From: Dissophora ornata
Lineage: Eukaryota > Mortierellomycota > Mortierellomycetes > Mortierellales > Mortierellaceae
Reading direction: 5' to 3'
Assembly: GCA_025201705.1 (NCBI GenBank)
Contig: MU616689.1
Coordinates: forward strand, 1 to 55,604
DNA length: 55,604 nt
Under the pieces are notes generated by a model. That model saw only the letters and a list, made by a program, of their open reading frames with translations, ran no database searches and was not told the DNA's origin. Of the stretch, positions 35,617 through 47,582 are shown piece after piece. Every line of letters begins with the position of its first letter. Position 1 is the first letter of the stretch. The translations under genes and the position numbers were made by a program.

Positions 35617-38600
35617 TTCGAGAGTTTTTTTTTGCTGTAGTGTAACGGAATTTTTTTGGAGGGGAAGAGAAGATTGAAAAGTGCGGGTTCTTGCTTTTAA
35701 ATGCGTTGTTGAGGACCCCGTCAGTTATGCATTTTTTGATAGGCTAAATGTCCACATGACAGTGCGAACAACATCTTTCCTTCGAGATCTTGTGTAAACG
35801 CGCGCGGACTTGAAAAATAGCGTTCCCTTTTGAGAGCGGATATCAGTTTAGCCGGACAAAACCATCTTTAACCAATCGGAATATCTTTCCTCTCTTCCCG
35901 GCGCATATTTTCTATTTGTTTTCGTGTCTGTTATTCCTTGTCGTCGTTCGTCCTTGTCCCCATGGGTCGCAGTTGGTTTCCTGCCAGGCACTGTCATTTG
36001 CTCAAACGCCCAATCACGTTCTGGGCGACAGTGATGGACTTTATCAATTCTGCGCTTTCCGTCATTCTGCAGTGTTGGAAGGAGATGACGCGATGGCAGA
36101 GGTCCTGGATGGGTTAGCTCGAGCAGGAGAGCGCGTTCCATAATTCGGGCTACTTTTTTTCTTTTAGCGATCGAGAGAACTATGGAGCTTGAAAATTATA
36201 TGAAGAAACACCAACAAGCGACCCCATTGGTAGATGGGCTATGTTGGTTGTGTATAGCAGGGTGCGGCTTTTTCACACTCTAGACCATTCCTTTTTCCAA
36301 GGTGATCAATTTACTAAGAGCAGCCTGGTGTGTTGGTTCTTGACTCCGCTGGGGTGCAAGCGTGTTCCTCTTTCCCAAATGCAGGCGAATTCCTATATTG
36401 ATCGGTCTCGTTGCATTTTGAGAAAAGGACGATCATTTGGATCAGACAATATTCAGTAGTTTATATTATAGCTGCATGAAATCGAGCCAAACTACACCGA
36501 AATGGATGCATGGATGGAATGCAACATGGAGATATGAGCTTCAGAGAGCCGTATAAGATGGGTAACCGAAAACGGTGGAATACTCAATTCTCAACAACGA
36601 TATGAGCGGATAACAGGCATGGACGCATGCAGGTCGCATGGAAAGACGGCTGGAAAAAGGGAATCGAAAGGGGGTTGATTGGTTTATTTTTGGACACAGA
36701 GGAAAGAAAATAGCGATAGAAAGAGGAAGATGGGGAAAAAAAGACGCGTTTTGATGTAACGATAGTAAGATTAACAAGCCGCGGCAAAGCGAATGAGCAA
36801 TAGGCAGGATCCGAAAGGGGAGGTGAGAGAGAAAAGGAAAGGGGGTAGTTCAAAATACATGTTTTTCATTATCGCTTGTAAGTCGACCAAAAAGACGCGC
36901 TTAGTTTATCATTAAATTAGCTGACTGGGCTGGTTTCTTGATGTCGCGTATCCCATTAAGTCGGTACTGCAGAGTGCTTTTTTGCCTATGCTTGCTCAAA
37001 GTGTATTACTTTTAAGGGTGCTCGATGGATTGTTTTTCGAAAGGGGAAAGGCATGCTTTTCTCAGGGGTAAAAAAGACTGGAAGGTCCCATGAAAAAAAA
37101 GCAAGTAAGCACTAATAACTCATCATGAAACACTTCGGCATCAGAGGGTCGATTTCTGTCAGCTCTAACGCCGTTTAGACCAGCAAAAGAGATAGAAAAA
37201 AAATAAGGAGATCAGTCACCCAGTGCGCCCGTTCTTTCACGTATTTACCATACACCAAAGTAAGGAATGGTGAATCCATCATTGCTTCTCTGTCGTGTTT
37301 GACGCGCGCGGTTTAGTCTATCTGTCCCCGTCGTTGCAAATTGGACCGCTCTCCCACAGATACCGAAAACTGCCTTCCAGCGGCAGGGATCACTCTCAGT
37401 CCGGGCTGAGTTGCGTGAATACCAAGGTGCATGAAAGTGTTCGTTAATGCATGGCTCACGAGTTTAATTACGACGGCGTTGTGCACCAGCCATGTCGATG
37501 CTCATCAGTACCACTTGGGCGCATTAAATTGAATGACTCTAAACGTAAAAAAATAAAAGGGGGACAAGGTCGATGTTCCATCCCCCCCTCTTTTTCTTTC
37601 TCTTCCTATTGACGTGCCCTAATTCTTCTTATTCATTCTACTTACCTACTTATCCCCTTGCTCCTTAATCGCCTCTGCGGTCTTCCTTGTACCCTTTCTC
37701 CTCTTTTCGCCCGCGCGGGACCCCCTGTCCTTTTTACCTTTCTCTCCATTTTGTGTCTGTACGCGAGCCCCTGAACTGAATTTGGTCGTCCCTACATAGA
37801 CTAGTTTTAGTTCTATAGGACAGATGGTGGACGAGGCTTTCACGAAGGTTGATGATGAAAGAATGGAATCAAAGCTCAGGAGCGACGATCAGTCTGTTTT
37901 TGCATTCTCCGCGTGTTTGCTTGTGCTCAGAGTACCGTGCATTCATGCAAATCTTCATTTCATGACCCATACCTGACGCCCAATACTCTTCACTATCGTT
38001 CTAGGTCTAATGGCAGGATCTCATTCTAGGTCTAATGACAGGATCTCGTTCTAGGTCTAATAGTAGGATCGAATCACTGGCGGAAGGGGCGTAGATACCA
38101 TGGCTGGTTCAAAGAGAACGGGCTAGATCCGAGATACAGAGCGACAGCGCCCATCACCGACCGTGCATGACGGACACTAGCTTGATGGCTCGCAGTGGAA
38201 GTAGGACAGGCCATCTCACTTCCTTTGAAGATCCTTCTTGCCAAGCCCAGAAGGCTGTGTGCATGTCTGTCGCGACACTCAAGCTGCGGAGTGAACATCC
38301 AAGGCAGCATGGACAGAAAAGAACGCCTCTGTGGTTGCTCTGACAAAGATAAAATAAAGAGCCGACCTTGCAACCACAGTTTTTTGTTTAGTAGTCTGGT
38401 GTTTTGGGCCCCTGACTATGTTTAGGTCCGTGGAGGGCTGCAGGGCGATGTTTCCGTGCTGCAAGGCAAACTAAACATAATTCACTGCTATTACCGTTAC
38501 CCCGCCAATTCCCGTTCGCTCCTATATCCATTTCTATCCCACAGTTACTACAGGACGGCGAAAGACTAGGCTTACAACGCGATCCCTTTTTCTTCTTCCT

Positions 38601-40394
38601 ATTGCAACTGCCGAGGCAGCGTATGATGTGCTTGTTCGTGCGAGTGAAAGCACAACGAACTGTCGCAGTCAGTCCCTGAGCAGCCATAGACTTGCCCCTC
38701 ATTGCGTGCGGCAATGGTGTTAACCTTGGGTGGGCATGACAGTACCTGAGGAGTAATACACATTAACCCTTAGTTTTTCATCCTTAGTTGTGCCATGGCT
38801 AGATCTAGGGTCACTGTAAACATCAAAACAAGGGCTTTGAGATAAGGTTAATGACTGAAAAGGCCCATGCTCCAATACAGATGGAGGCAAAAAGTAGACA
38901 GTGAACGCTCATGGCAAATGGACCATGAGTACAGCTTGTAGTTTTCCTTTCGGGAACCACGCGGAGGACTTTTCGGACTATGGCGATGATCTCAGCTCTC
39001 CTTATTTTCTATGCCGTTCTTGGAACCCGGATCATCATCATCGTCATCATACTACTGCATTGTTTTGCAGATGGAGGCGTACTCGGCTACGAACAATGGG
39101 ATCATGAAGTCTGTAGTAATAGAATAACAAAAAATGAAGCGTACAGCCATCGCCATTGCCCGAATCATGAATCCCTTTCCTTGCTCCCATGGCTCTGTTT
39201 CCTTTTTTTTGGTTCTTCCTCCTCGCCGGCTCTCGTTGTTTGCCAGCTCTTGGCCCTCGCCCCCCTTTCCTTGTTGTCTCTGTCGTACAGCCAGGTTACC
39301 TTCTTTTGGCTCAAACACTCTCGACTCCTTCTTTTTCCAAACAACTACGCGGCCTGCACATTGAAAGACTTCAATCTACACCGCGTTTTGGGTCCATCAT
39401 CTCCTTCCTTCCCCCTCACTCTCCTATTGCTAAATCGATTTCCGTCCTCTCGCTCTGTCGTTTCCACGCACATCCCTTTCCACGCTCCTCTTTCGTGTTC
39501 CGTCTCCCTCCTCCCTCGTCCCCCCTCGTTCCCCCCCCCTCCTCTCCCGCTTGGCTCTCGCTTTCGCAGCTTCCTATTGCCCTCAAACACAGATCACACG
39601 CACATAGATAACTCATGCTCTCAATTGCTGATCTCTGCTTGAATCCCTTGTTTCTGGTGCCGTACCCTCTGTTTGTTTTCGTCTATGCCAGCTAATTGCT
39701 CCTATAAGAATAATCACTTTTCTAGATATTTGTCTTCTATTTTCTTTCTAGTGTTCATAGCTGTACACTTTGCCATTGACCAAGCTGCCTAACTTGCACC
39801 TCCAGTCCCGTCTTTCAACCCTGCTGTCTCTTGTCATAACCCTGCCACACACTGTCCTACTCTTCACTACCACCCTCACTCCACTGCAGCCCTTTCCGTA
39901 GCGCAAATTCATAGCTTGGGTAACTTTCTTTTATTTAGGAGACAGTGCGCGCAATACTTGGCCCTGCCACTGTGTGTACTACGTGAATTTATAACCGAAA
40001 CGAGGTAGAAAACCTGACAGCATATGCTTCATCTACTTTCTCCCGCAGGGTCATTCACATACTCGAGCATACGACACACAGCAACGAGATCAAGTCCTCG
40101 TCCTGTCCTGCAACAAAACCCTTTTTTTTTTCCGCAACTGCAAAACCACCTGCATTACTCGCATAAAAAAAAATCGAAACGTCCCTACGACTTCTTTTCA
40201 ACTTTCATCTCCTGCCAATCATTACGCGTTTTCTGCATATTCTCTTGCCCCCAGAGTATCGGCACAACAACATATCGGGTTAGATAAATCTTCGCATACG
40301 CAAAGCCGACAAGTGCACTGCAGTAGCGCCTTCATCACCGTCATCACCTTCATCTAACGCAGCATAAAAACGCCAAGGAGAAACATCGCACACA
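35617..40394. other. Gene-poor region of 4.8 kb, including the long leader of the zinc-finger gene
   Basis: No frame on either strand shows a protein family. The last kilobase (about 39180-40390) is pyrimidine-rich on the plus strand, typical of a long 5' leader for the gene at 40395. It contains an upstream open frame of 87 codons at 40024-40287. The first few hundred bases belong to the promoter of the DLH gene. The centre holds a 25-bp tandem repeat at 37996. Non-coding RNAs or long upstream exons cannot be judged by eye. Confidence 0.5.
37996..38070. repeat. Three copies of a 25-bp tandem repeat
   Basis: Exactly three adjacent 25-base units (37996-38020, 38021-38045, 38046-38070) share the core TTCTAGGTCTAAT and end in AGGATC. 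Differences fall at positions 3 and in the short stretch before AGGATC. It is in the gene-poor region and does not overlap any plausible coding frame. Confidence 0.9.
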
Positions 40395-41780
40395 ATGTCG
40401 TCTGTTGAGCTCCCCTCGATTCAGACAAACTTTGCTCCTTATTCCACTTCTTCCTCTTCGTCATCCACCGCTATTTCACGTCCCTACCGATCTGCCTCGC
40501 CTAGTTCGCCCCCGCCAGCCATGACGTTTCAAAGCCGGTCCTACTCGACGTCTTCGGCCTCGTCGCTCCTTTCGACCTATAGTTCGTCCTCGGATCGCTC
40601 ATTGTCTGTGTCGCCCGGTCCTGCCACACCTTGTGACATGATGAGTCGGTCCCCCTCATTCTCGCACGACTCGATCTACAAGCCCAGCCTGCCTAGCCTT
40701 CAGCATAAACAACTCCCCCACTACTCCTCGTACCCTCCTTCTTCTTCCCATCCCTCTTCCCCCTCTCTCCCCTCTACTCAGCGATACAATTCCTCCTCTA
40801 CTTCTTCTTCTGTCCGTCACCACCCTTACCAAACAGTTCAGCACCATCAAAAGCAATATTATCAGTCCAACTATCAGGAGCGATCTTTCACCTCTCAGCA
40901 CCCTTCTACCTACAGACCACTCCTAAGCCCATCATCACCCCACGATATGTTCTCTACCCATTCGTCATCGCGCGGTCATGGTGATTATCACCCTTCTTAC
41001 CATCACCAGCACCAACAACACCACCAGAAAACGGAGCAGCAACAACAGCCCCATCAGCAGCGATCTCCTTACAGCAGCAACAGTCATCAGGTCGAGTACT
41101 TCCACTCACGGTCGCCAACAACCAAGACCTCGTCCTCTTTCAACTCTGCCTTCGCATACCACTCTGCCTATCCCATGATGACACCCAAGGAAGAAGAGAG
41201 AGAGTCTTCCTACACGCGAGCCATGACTCCTCATCAGCATCATCAAACCCGTGCTGCATCATCCCCGCTGCTCAAGGAGGAGGAGGACGACGAAGAGGAA
41301 GATGATGACCGCAGTGAATATGCCCCCTCGATGTCGCATTCACCCTCGATGTCCCACGCCGGATCTTCTTTCTCTCGTGAGTCCTCGCCTTTGATGACCT
41401 CAGACCGTCTTGGATCCATGTCCGAAGCCTCGGACTCGATGACCTCCTTGGTATCTTCCTCATCATCGACTGGCTCAATGACACCTGTCCCGACGACGAC
41501 CCAGTTGCTATTGTGCCCGGTCTGCAGTCGAGCGTTCAAGCCAAGCAAGAACCAAAATTGCAATCTAAGACGACATTTGAAGAACGTGCACAACATGTCA
41601 CCAACAATGCATCCGCGCAAGTGCAAATGGGACTCGTTGCCGGACGGCCGTGTCAAGGATGATAAGGACCGCAAGGAACGCACGAGGAAGAGCAAGAGAC
41701 TTTGGGCCCGAAAGTTCCGTCTGCGACGTAAGGTCGAGGAAGCCGCCGTGGTATTGAGCATGCTCAGCCAAGCGGTGTAA
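40395..41780 (+). CDS. Putative transcription factor with one atypical C2H2 zinc finger
   Basis: A single exon encodes 461 residues. Most of it is Ser/Pro/Tyr/His-rich and disordered, with a His/Gln-rich stretch at about 196-222 and an acidic run near 293-308. Near the C-terminus there is one zinc-finger-like unit: C374, C377, H394, H399. The spacing is C-x2-C-x16-H-x4-H, four residues longer in the loop than the classical finger. It is followed by a strongly basic segment (about 413-445, with RKERTRKSKRLWARKFRLRRK-like character) that looks like a nuclear signal or DNA-contact helix. The protein ends EEAAVVLSMLSQAV. A nuclear DNA-binding role is inferred from finger plus basic tail. A pyrimidine-rich leader of about 1.2 kb lies upstream, which often goes with regulated translation. 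Target and exact family are not recognised. Confidence 0.8.
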   Translation: MSSVELPSIQTNFAPYSTSSSSSSTAISRPYRSASPSSPPPAMTFQSRSYSTSSASSLLSTYSSSSDRSLSVSPGPATPCDMMSRSPSFSHDSIYKPSLPSLQHKQLPHYSSYPPSSSHPSSPSLPSTQRYNSSSTSSSVRHHPYQTVQHHQKQYYQSNYQERSFTSQHPSTYRPLLSPSSPHDMFSTHSSSRGHGDYHPSYHHQHQQHHQKTEQQQQPHQQRSPYSSNSHQVEYFHSRSPTTKTSSSFNSAFAYHSAYPMMTPKEEERESSYTRAMTPHQHHQTRAASSPLLKEEEDDEEEDDDRSEYAPSMSHSPSMSHAGSSFSRESSPLMTSDRLGSMSEASDSMTSLVSSSSSTGSMTPVPTTTQLLLCPVCSRAFKPSKNQNCNLRRHLKNVHNMSPTMHPRKCKWDSLPDGRVKDDKDRKERTRKSKRLWARKFRLRRKVEEAAVVLSMLSQAV

Positions 41781-42955
41781 ACCATCCTCCCCTGCACCCC
41801 CTCTTTCAAAGAAATACCCCCATGCGAGCAATCAAGTGGATCCTCCCGCAGTTACCACCAACACACAGTTTCAAGCGCATGCTCCCCAAGAATAAGTTCT
41901 CACTCCCTTTTGTTCCAAGAGAGGATATGGAATCTATTCCCTCTCTTCCAACCCCTTTACTTCGGTCAAAGGGCAAAGGAGGGGAGGGGAGCTACGGGAC
42001 ACAGCTGTGTGTGCGGGTGTGTAACGAAGGAAAAAAGATTGCTTTTGTTTGTGTGCATCATTGGCATGTTCGATCTTTTATTTTTTTTTAATGGACAGTT
42101 CAATCGGTTCATCATTCCGCGTCTTTCTTTGTTGCCCTTTTCATTCTTCGTACTCTCTCTCTCTATCTCTCTGTTATTGTTCCAAACAGGGTGTGGTTTC
42201 CCATTGTTCGATGAACAAATGAAAAAGAGGCCCACACTTACTGCGGATAATTTTAAGAGAGATGTGGAAAAAGTGATCCATGCGCCACGCCGTCGTTTTG
42301 GCTGGACTTTGATGAGGCGTGGACCGTTTTTTTTCTTCTTCTCCACCAAGAGGCAAGCCCCTTTTAGTTACGAGGGACCTCTTTCTCCACCTGTACCATA
42401 TCTCATTTGTACATTCATACTCTTCCTTCCTCGTTGATCTGTACATACCTATCATGTTTTTAGCCTTACCTATAATCCTCAACCCTTGCCGTAGCTCTCT
42501 CAGTCTAATACAAATACATATGCCTCAAAACAAAAACAAGATCGATCGACTGGATTGGACACAGAGCGTTGTACATGTACTGCAGCCTAATAATAGGGTG
42601 GTTGCATTTTCGCTGAAAGCTCTTTCCATCACTCTCGTGTTTGTTGGAATGCATAAAAGTGATGCCCCCTCTCTCGGGACGCGGGCGCGCAGGGGCCACC
42701 CTCGCCCTGTCTGTGACCCCCCAACCCACAAGGAAGGAAAAAAATAATAATTGGTCGTTGTTAAGGGCTATGCGGGACTGCGTTTCTGAAGACGGATCGG
42801 GATTTGTGAGTAAACAGGGAAACCCTTTTGCCCAAGGCGAACGACATTTCCACAGACACACACTTTCGGCGACGTTTTGTTCGATTGCATTTCGTCGTTT
42901 CATCCCGATTCCATCGACAACAGCTCAATTCATACACATCTAATACGCAAACAAG
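41781..42955. other. Intergenic: zinc-finger gene 3' flank and uL14m promoter
   Basis: The first several hundred bases after the stop codon are probably 3' UTR, with runs of T near 42080 and 42330. A GC-rich patch (CGGGACGCGGGCGCGCAGGG) at 42677-42696 lies about 260 bases upstream of the uL14m start. No further gene is seen. Confidence 0.45.
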
Positions 42956-43550
42956 ATGCTTCAGTTGAAATCCATCCTCAACGTGATTGACAACTCCGGT
43001 GCTGTCTGGGCAGAGTGCATCCGAGTCTTGCACGGAGGCCAATATGCCAGGATAGGTACTGAACCACTACTTCACCTCACCTCGCCGAACACCGCCACCA
43101 AAAACTCATTCCTTCTGATTCCACTCAACGAACTCTCCCGATTGTCAGCAAACACCACCTGCTTGCTATCAAAGTCGCAGAACAACAGTAGCTTCCATCT
43201 TGAACGTCCTCGACTAACACTTCGTATCCATGTCTTTCAACATCAACCTTTTCCTTCTCGTAGGCGATGAGATTGTTGTGGTCGTGAACAAGGCCAAGGC
43301 GAACGCGGTTGCATCAGCTTCTGGAATTCCCAGGGTCAAGAAAGGAGATGTTCGTCACGCTCTTGTCGTCCGCGCACGAAAGGAGACCCTGCGTCCCGAT
43401 GGTCGTTATGTCCGCTTTGACGACAACGCCTGTGTGTTGTTGAACAAGCAAGGAGAGCCTTTGGGCACCCGCGTTTTGGGTGTTGTCTCGGGAGAGTTGA
43501 GGCAAAAGAGGTGGATGAAGTTGTTGAGCTTGGCCCCCAAGGTCGTCTAA
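42956..43550 (+). CDS. MRPL38: Mitochondrial ribosomal protein uL14m
   Basis: A large-subunit ribosomal protein of the uL14 family, which binds near the subunit interface. Two exons (42956-43055, 43264-43550) join to 128 residues. The N-terminus [20 protein letters not shown] is the family signature (bacterial members start MIQ and carry ADNSGA). [25 protein letters not shown] and GTRVLGVV follow in order. The basic MLQLKS start and bacterial-type sequence, rather than the cytosolic eL/uL14 sequence, indicate the mitochondrial form. There is no long import leader, as in yeast Mrpl38. The gene is followed, convergently, by URC4. Confidence 0.93.
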
Positions 43551-44154
43551 AGATGTCAAAGCAGGACAAAAGAAAGCGATTAGGAAATAGCAAGAGAGGC
43601 GTTGATTCAGGAACCAAGGCGTTGCATGCTATCGTGGATCATGGATCATGGATCGTGGACCGTGAGTCGAAGGAAGTGGAGGCAGTTGGTTTATAATTGG
43701 AATACGAAGGAAACCCGACCAGCAATGTTGAATGAGATTGATCTGTTCGGTTATTGTCGTAACCGATCCAATTGCTGCCTTACCTTCATCCAATCTGCGT
43801 ATCACGCCTTTCTAATTTCTCCGTCTTCCGTCAGCCTTATACATACACACAACCATCATTCCTTGCTATTTTGTTTTTCCTTTGTTCCTCACCTTTCACC
43901 TTTTAGTTTAGCCCTCGATATCCCATATAAAGCATATACATTTCGTTTATTTTATTCTCTTTTTTGTGCTGTGCAATTGCTATGTTCTTTTGCCTTTATC
44001 ATTATGAGCCAGGGGTCGGATTCTGGCCCGGGGACAATTAGTTAATAGGTTCATCGACTTTGGAAAAGTTTCTCCTTGCACATTTAAATCCACTGGCGGG
44101 GGTAAAAGCCGGTATGAAAGTGTACGAGTAGGATGCGTGTTTGATTCCTACTTT
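43551..44154. other. Intergenic between convergent uL14m and URC4
   Basis: This holds the 3' flanks of two convergent genes. A 7-base repeat occurs at 43631. Otherwise it is AT-rich, with T-runs on the plus strand. I see no gene. Confidence 0.45.
43631..43658. repeat. 7-bp tandem repeat ATCRTGG
   Basis: Four adjacent copies of ATCRTGG, followed by a degenerate fifth, lie about 80 bases after the uL14m stop codon. Confidence 0.75.
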
Positions 44155-46599
44155 TTAGAACAATGTGCCGTCGCTCAGAATAGCAATTGGGGGGCCCTTG
44201 GTATTTGGACGTGATACAGAAGCGATCTCACGTCCAGCCTAACATCATTAAGATACAGCGGTAAAAAAATAATTAACATCTTGCATGTAAACAAACCAAA
44301 AAAGGGATCCTGTGCTCCGGAACTTACATTCCAAGTGCCTCCTTGCAGGACCTGTGCAAGGGTGAGGTTGGGCAGATTAAGTTGCTTGCGGACCTCGTCG
44401 GCGATGCGATCCAGAGTAGCGACGGTCATGGCACGCCATTCGATGATCACGGGGTCACTTGGTTCAAAAGTTGGAACCACCTCGACAGCGGGCTGACCGG
44501 GCTTGAGGGCGTTGTGCCTGTAGTTGACTAGTCCACGTTCCTCCTCCTTGGGCTTCAGTGTCATAAAACCAAGATCAATCAACAAACCACCTGGATTTTG
44601 TTGACCATAGCATAGATGGGACCCAACACAATAAATAAAAAAGCGAGCATTTAGATCATTTCAGTCTAGACTTGTATGGTCTTCCAAAGTGAGCAACAAC
44701 AAAGAGCATACCGTTGCGGTATTCTGGAAGTCCAGTCAGGAGGTTAGCATGCTCCCATTCAATGTTGAGATGGGTCTCAAGGGGTTCCATGATCGAATAG
44801 GTCATCCATTGTGAGAGCTTGTGGAACGCCACGTAATGATCTGTTGAGTCTGGGGCAGCATTGGGATTGCGGATGGCATCGCAGGGCCAGACATCTCCAA
44901 GGGAAACCCCGTTCAAGGATGTGCGCGATGGTGGCCAGATCTCAGCGAAGCCATCGATCACAATCTTGAAGAGCGACTCTGTGCGGACCACGTACTTGTC
45001 CTTGCGTCGCGGTCTATCGGACCCTTCCTTGAAGAGGACATCTAGATTGTCGTAAATTGAGTATCGTGATGTTAGAGAATGTCTGCAGAAGTGGAATTTT
45101 GGTTCTCTTCATGGAGAGAGATACAGCATCGATGCTTTTCCGTACCAACCATGTTTCCTGGACGAAGAGGCTAATAACGACCCGCGGGAAGTTGAAAGAA
45201 AAGATGTTAGGCAACTTTTGGGGTAAACACCATTCTAATTCCACGATACATTGGGATTGACTTTTTCTTTTTCTTTTTTTTTTGACTCACGGCGTTCTCC
45301 GAGCTGGCAAAGTACTCTCGATGGGCCTTGAGGGACAGGCCGAGACGTCGGAGTAGCTCCCATCGACCCTCGAGACCGAGCAACGGGTTCTTTTGATCGT
45401 CCACCTGGAACCCTTCCCTTAGACTCTCAAGCGTCAGGTTGCACAGGCCCTCGGCTAGCAGGTTTACAGGTAGATGTTAGTTTGTCGATCCTTCAGACGC
45501 TGCGAGCGATTGACAGACACAGCAAAAAAAAAAAAAAACGAGCGAGAATAAGAGTGGTTCAAGGTCATGCTACGTCTCCTGACGAGGGGCGCAATAAAAA
45601 AAATATAAAAAAAGTTTGTGACCAAAAAATAGATGCGTCCCGCACCATCATGAACGAGAGAGAGAGGGGTAGAGGGGCTGTGGATTCACTCATTTCTGAT
45701 TCGTCCCCCGAAACCGCAGCGACTTCGTTTCGGTCTAGAGCTGCCAACGCACAAGAGTTCAGGGACAGGGGAATGGCAATAACACCGAGAATGAACAAAA
45801 GAGGGGGAAAAAAAATTCAAGGAGCATGCAAAATTTCGTGCTGCAGTTGACACGGGCAGAACTTTAGCGATCCAACACTCCTGGACCCAACAACCCAACA
45901 ACAACAAAAAATAGCGCGAGAAAAGCATATGTGTTTGTAGAAATTGCACAAACATATGTTGGTTCTTCACAAAAGGACAATCAAGATTGGGGTCAGGAGA
46001 TCAGACATTTCATGCAAAAGATGATAAGAAAGTATAACGTTATCAAGGACAGAACGACCTGTGAGAAAAAAAAATGGATACACCTTACCATCGACCTGGT
46101 GACTACGATGAATGTCGCTCGAGAACCGTCCCTCCATGAACATGGTCAGACTTGCCAGTGCCAATCCCTCCGATCTTGAATACGACCTCGTGACCTTTTG
46201 GACATTATCGGACTTGACCTGAAACGTCCATCGGTCTCCAGCACCAGCATCCAGCAGGACCGAGACAACGATCAGATCGACCAGGCGACGGACAGTCTCC
46301 AAAGTATCGATTCGACCCTTCCAACCCTCCAGCAACTGACCAATGCGATCCTTTTGGCCGACATCAAAATGGCGGAGACGCGTATGCGGTGGAATGTTGG
46401 CGATATCGTTCGGCTCGTAATCACGTTTGATCAACGAAACCACAAATTTGGCAACGTCGGCCAGTTTTGAAAAGTCAACGTCAAAGTGCTTGAGTTGACC
46501 ATCTTGCGCCTTGGCATACACCTTTTCTGCGCGCTCGCGGACAGCGGGCAACGATTTGAGGTAGCTGATCGTCTCTGCAGTTGAGGGCGTGGGAGTCAT
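44155..46599 (-). CDS. URC4: URC4-type protein (DUF1688), uracil catabolism
   Basis: A member of the DUF1688/URC4 family, required for the yeast URC route of uracil degradation; its biochemical reaction is not settled. Six exons (46599-46089, 45454-45291, 45170-45146, 45041-44712, 44590-44328, 44238-44155) give 458 residues in frame. Family strings appear in order: YLKSLPAVRERAEKVY, HFDVDFSKL, IPPHTRLRHFDVG, LDAGAGDRW, RSEGLALASLTMFM, NPLLGLEGRWELLRRLG, SLGDVWPC, FHKLSQWMTYS, LLTGLPEYRNGGLLIDLG, LAQVLQGGTWNAGREIA and SDGTLF at the C-terminus. Exon 3 is only 25 nt and supplies PLRPGNMV. The start is the first ATG and opens directly into the family N-terminus. The URC pathway releases urea, so the urease about 10 kb away may act downstream. 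Other URC genes are not in the window. Confidence 0.95.
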
Positions 46600-47582
46600 T
46601 TTGACTTGTTCTCAAGACAGTAATAGTTGAGAAGAAACAAGGGTGGTAAGAACGAAGGTAATGATGTAAAGAAGAAAGAAAGGTGGATGCAGTTGGATGG
46701 GGAATGGAACAGGATAAAGAAGAAAGAAGAGAGAAGACGAGGATGCAATGAAGGGATGAAAGGTGCCACAACCAAACAAATAAATAAAAATGAGACGTAT
46801 GCCCATCAGTGGGTCAGTGGGTCAAGTGGGCTTGAGAAGTGTCAAATGTTTCTTGGGAACATTTTGCACAGTGCAGTGCCAAAGTGATATCAGCAATAAT
46901 CATTAACCATTTGGCCCATGGTACACCTGTGGTCCGCCCTTTACTCCCGTGGCCCCTAAATCCTACTTGTCTTCCCTTTTTTTTCACTGCATCATTGCAA
47001 GTGCGAAAGAGAAAGGAAGAAAAACAAGGGGAAGCGAGGTGGGCCCAATTGCGGGGCCCCTGGCCAAGGCGGGATCAATGGCGCGAAGAAGGAAAAAGGA
47101 GGGGCACACACAACACCATTTTGCTGCGCTCGGCACTAGTCTGCTTAGGCCAGTTATTGAATTATAGGAGACAAATGACCGAAGAGAACAATCCCTTTGC
47201 TTCTCTGATCCTCATCGGCGCCGTCGTTTTGATGTCTCGCTTTTCATTTCTAACCCTCCACCCTTCCTTTGTCCCTTTCTCTACTTCAAGAGAGAGCACA
47301 TAATGCCTTACGACAACACACGCCTGGCGCATGTAAGAAAGAAGAGCCGATGGACAATCCATAAATCTACAGCGATCGTCTCCGTCACACCGCATTTACA
47401 GATGAAAGTTTGTGTCTCCCTCTGTGTTGCCTCGTCCCTAGAACCATTGTTAGCATTTCATATCCTTCGAAAAACGCCTCGCGTCGATTTTTTTATTTAA
47501 CGTAAGCGTTTTCCTTCCTTTAGTGCGTTATTGATGCAAATGAGTAGAAATGGCGTGCCTATTGACAAGGTTGAGCTGTGGT
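46600..47582. other. Intergenic: URC4 promoter and PUT2 3' flank
   Basis: Just upstream of the URC4 start the minus strand is pyrimidine-rich (about 46620-46740), consistent with a leader. The remainder shows scattered short frames without family motifs and a GC-rich patch near 47050. No gene is recognised. Confidence 0.45.

Noticed and set aside
39189..39642. Plus-strand frames of 140 and 220 codons before the zinc-finger gene
   Set aside because: They consist of pyrimidine-derived Pro, Leu and Ser and lie in the leader region. There is no conserved content.
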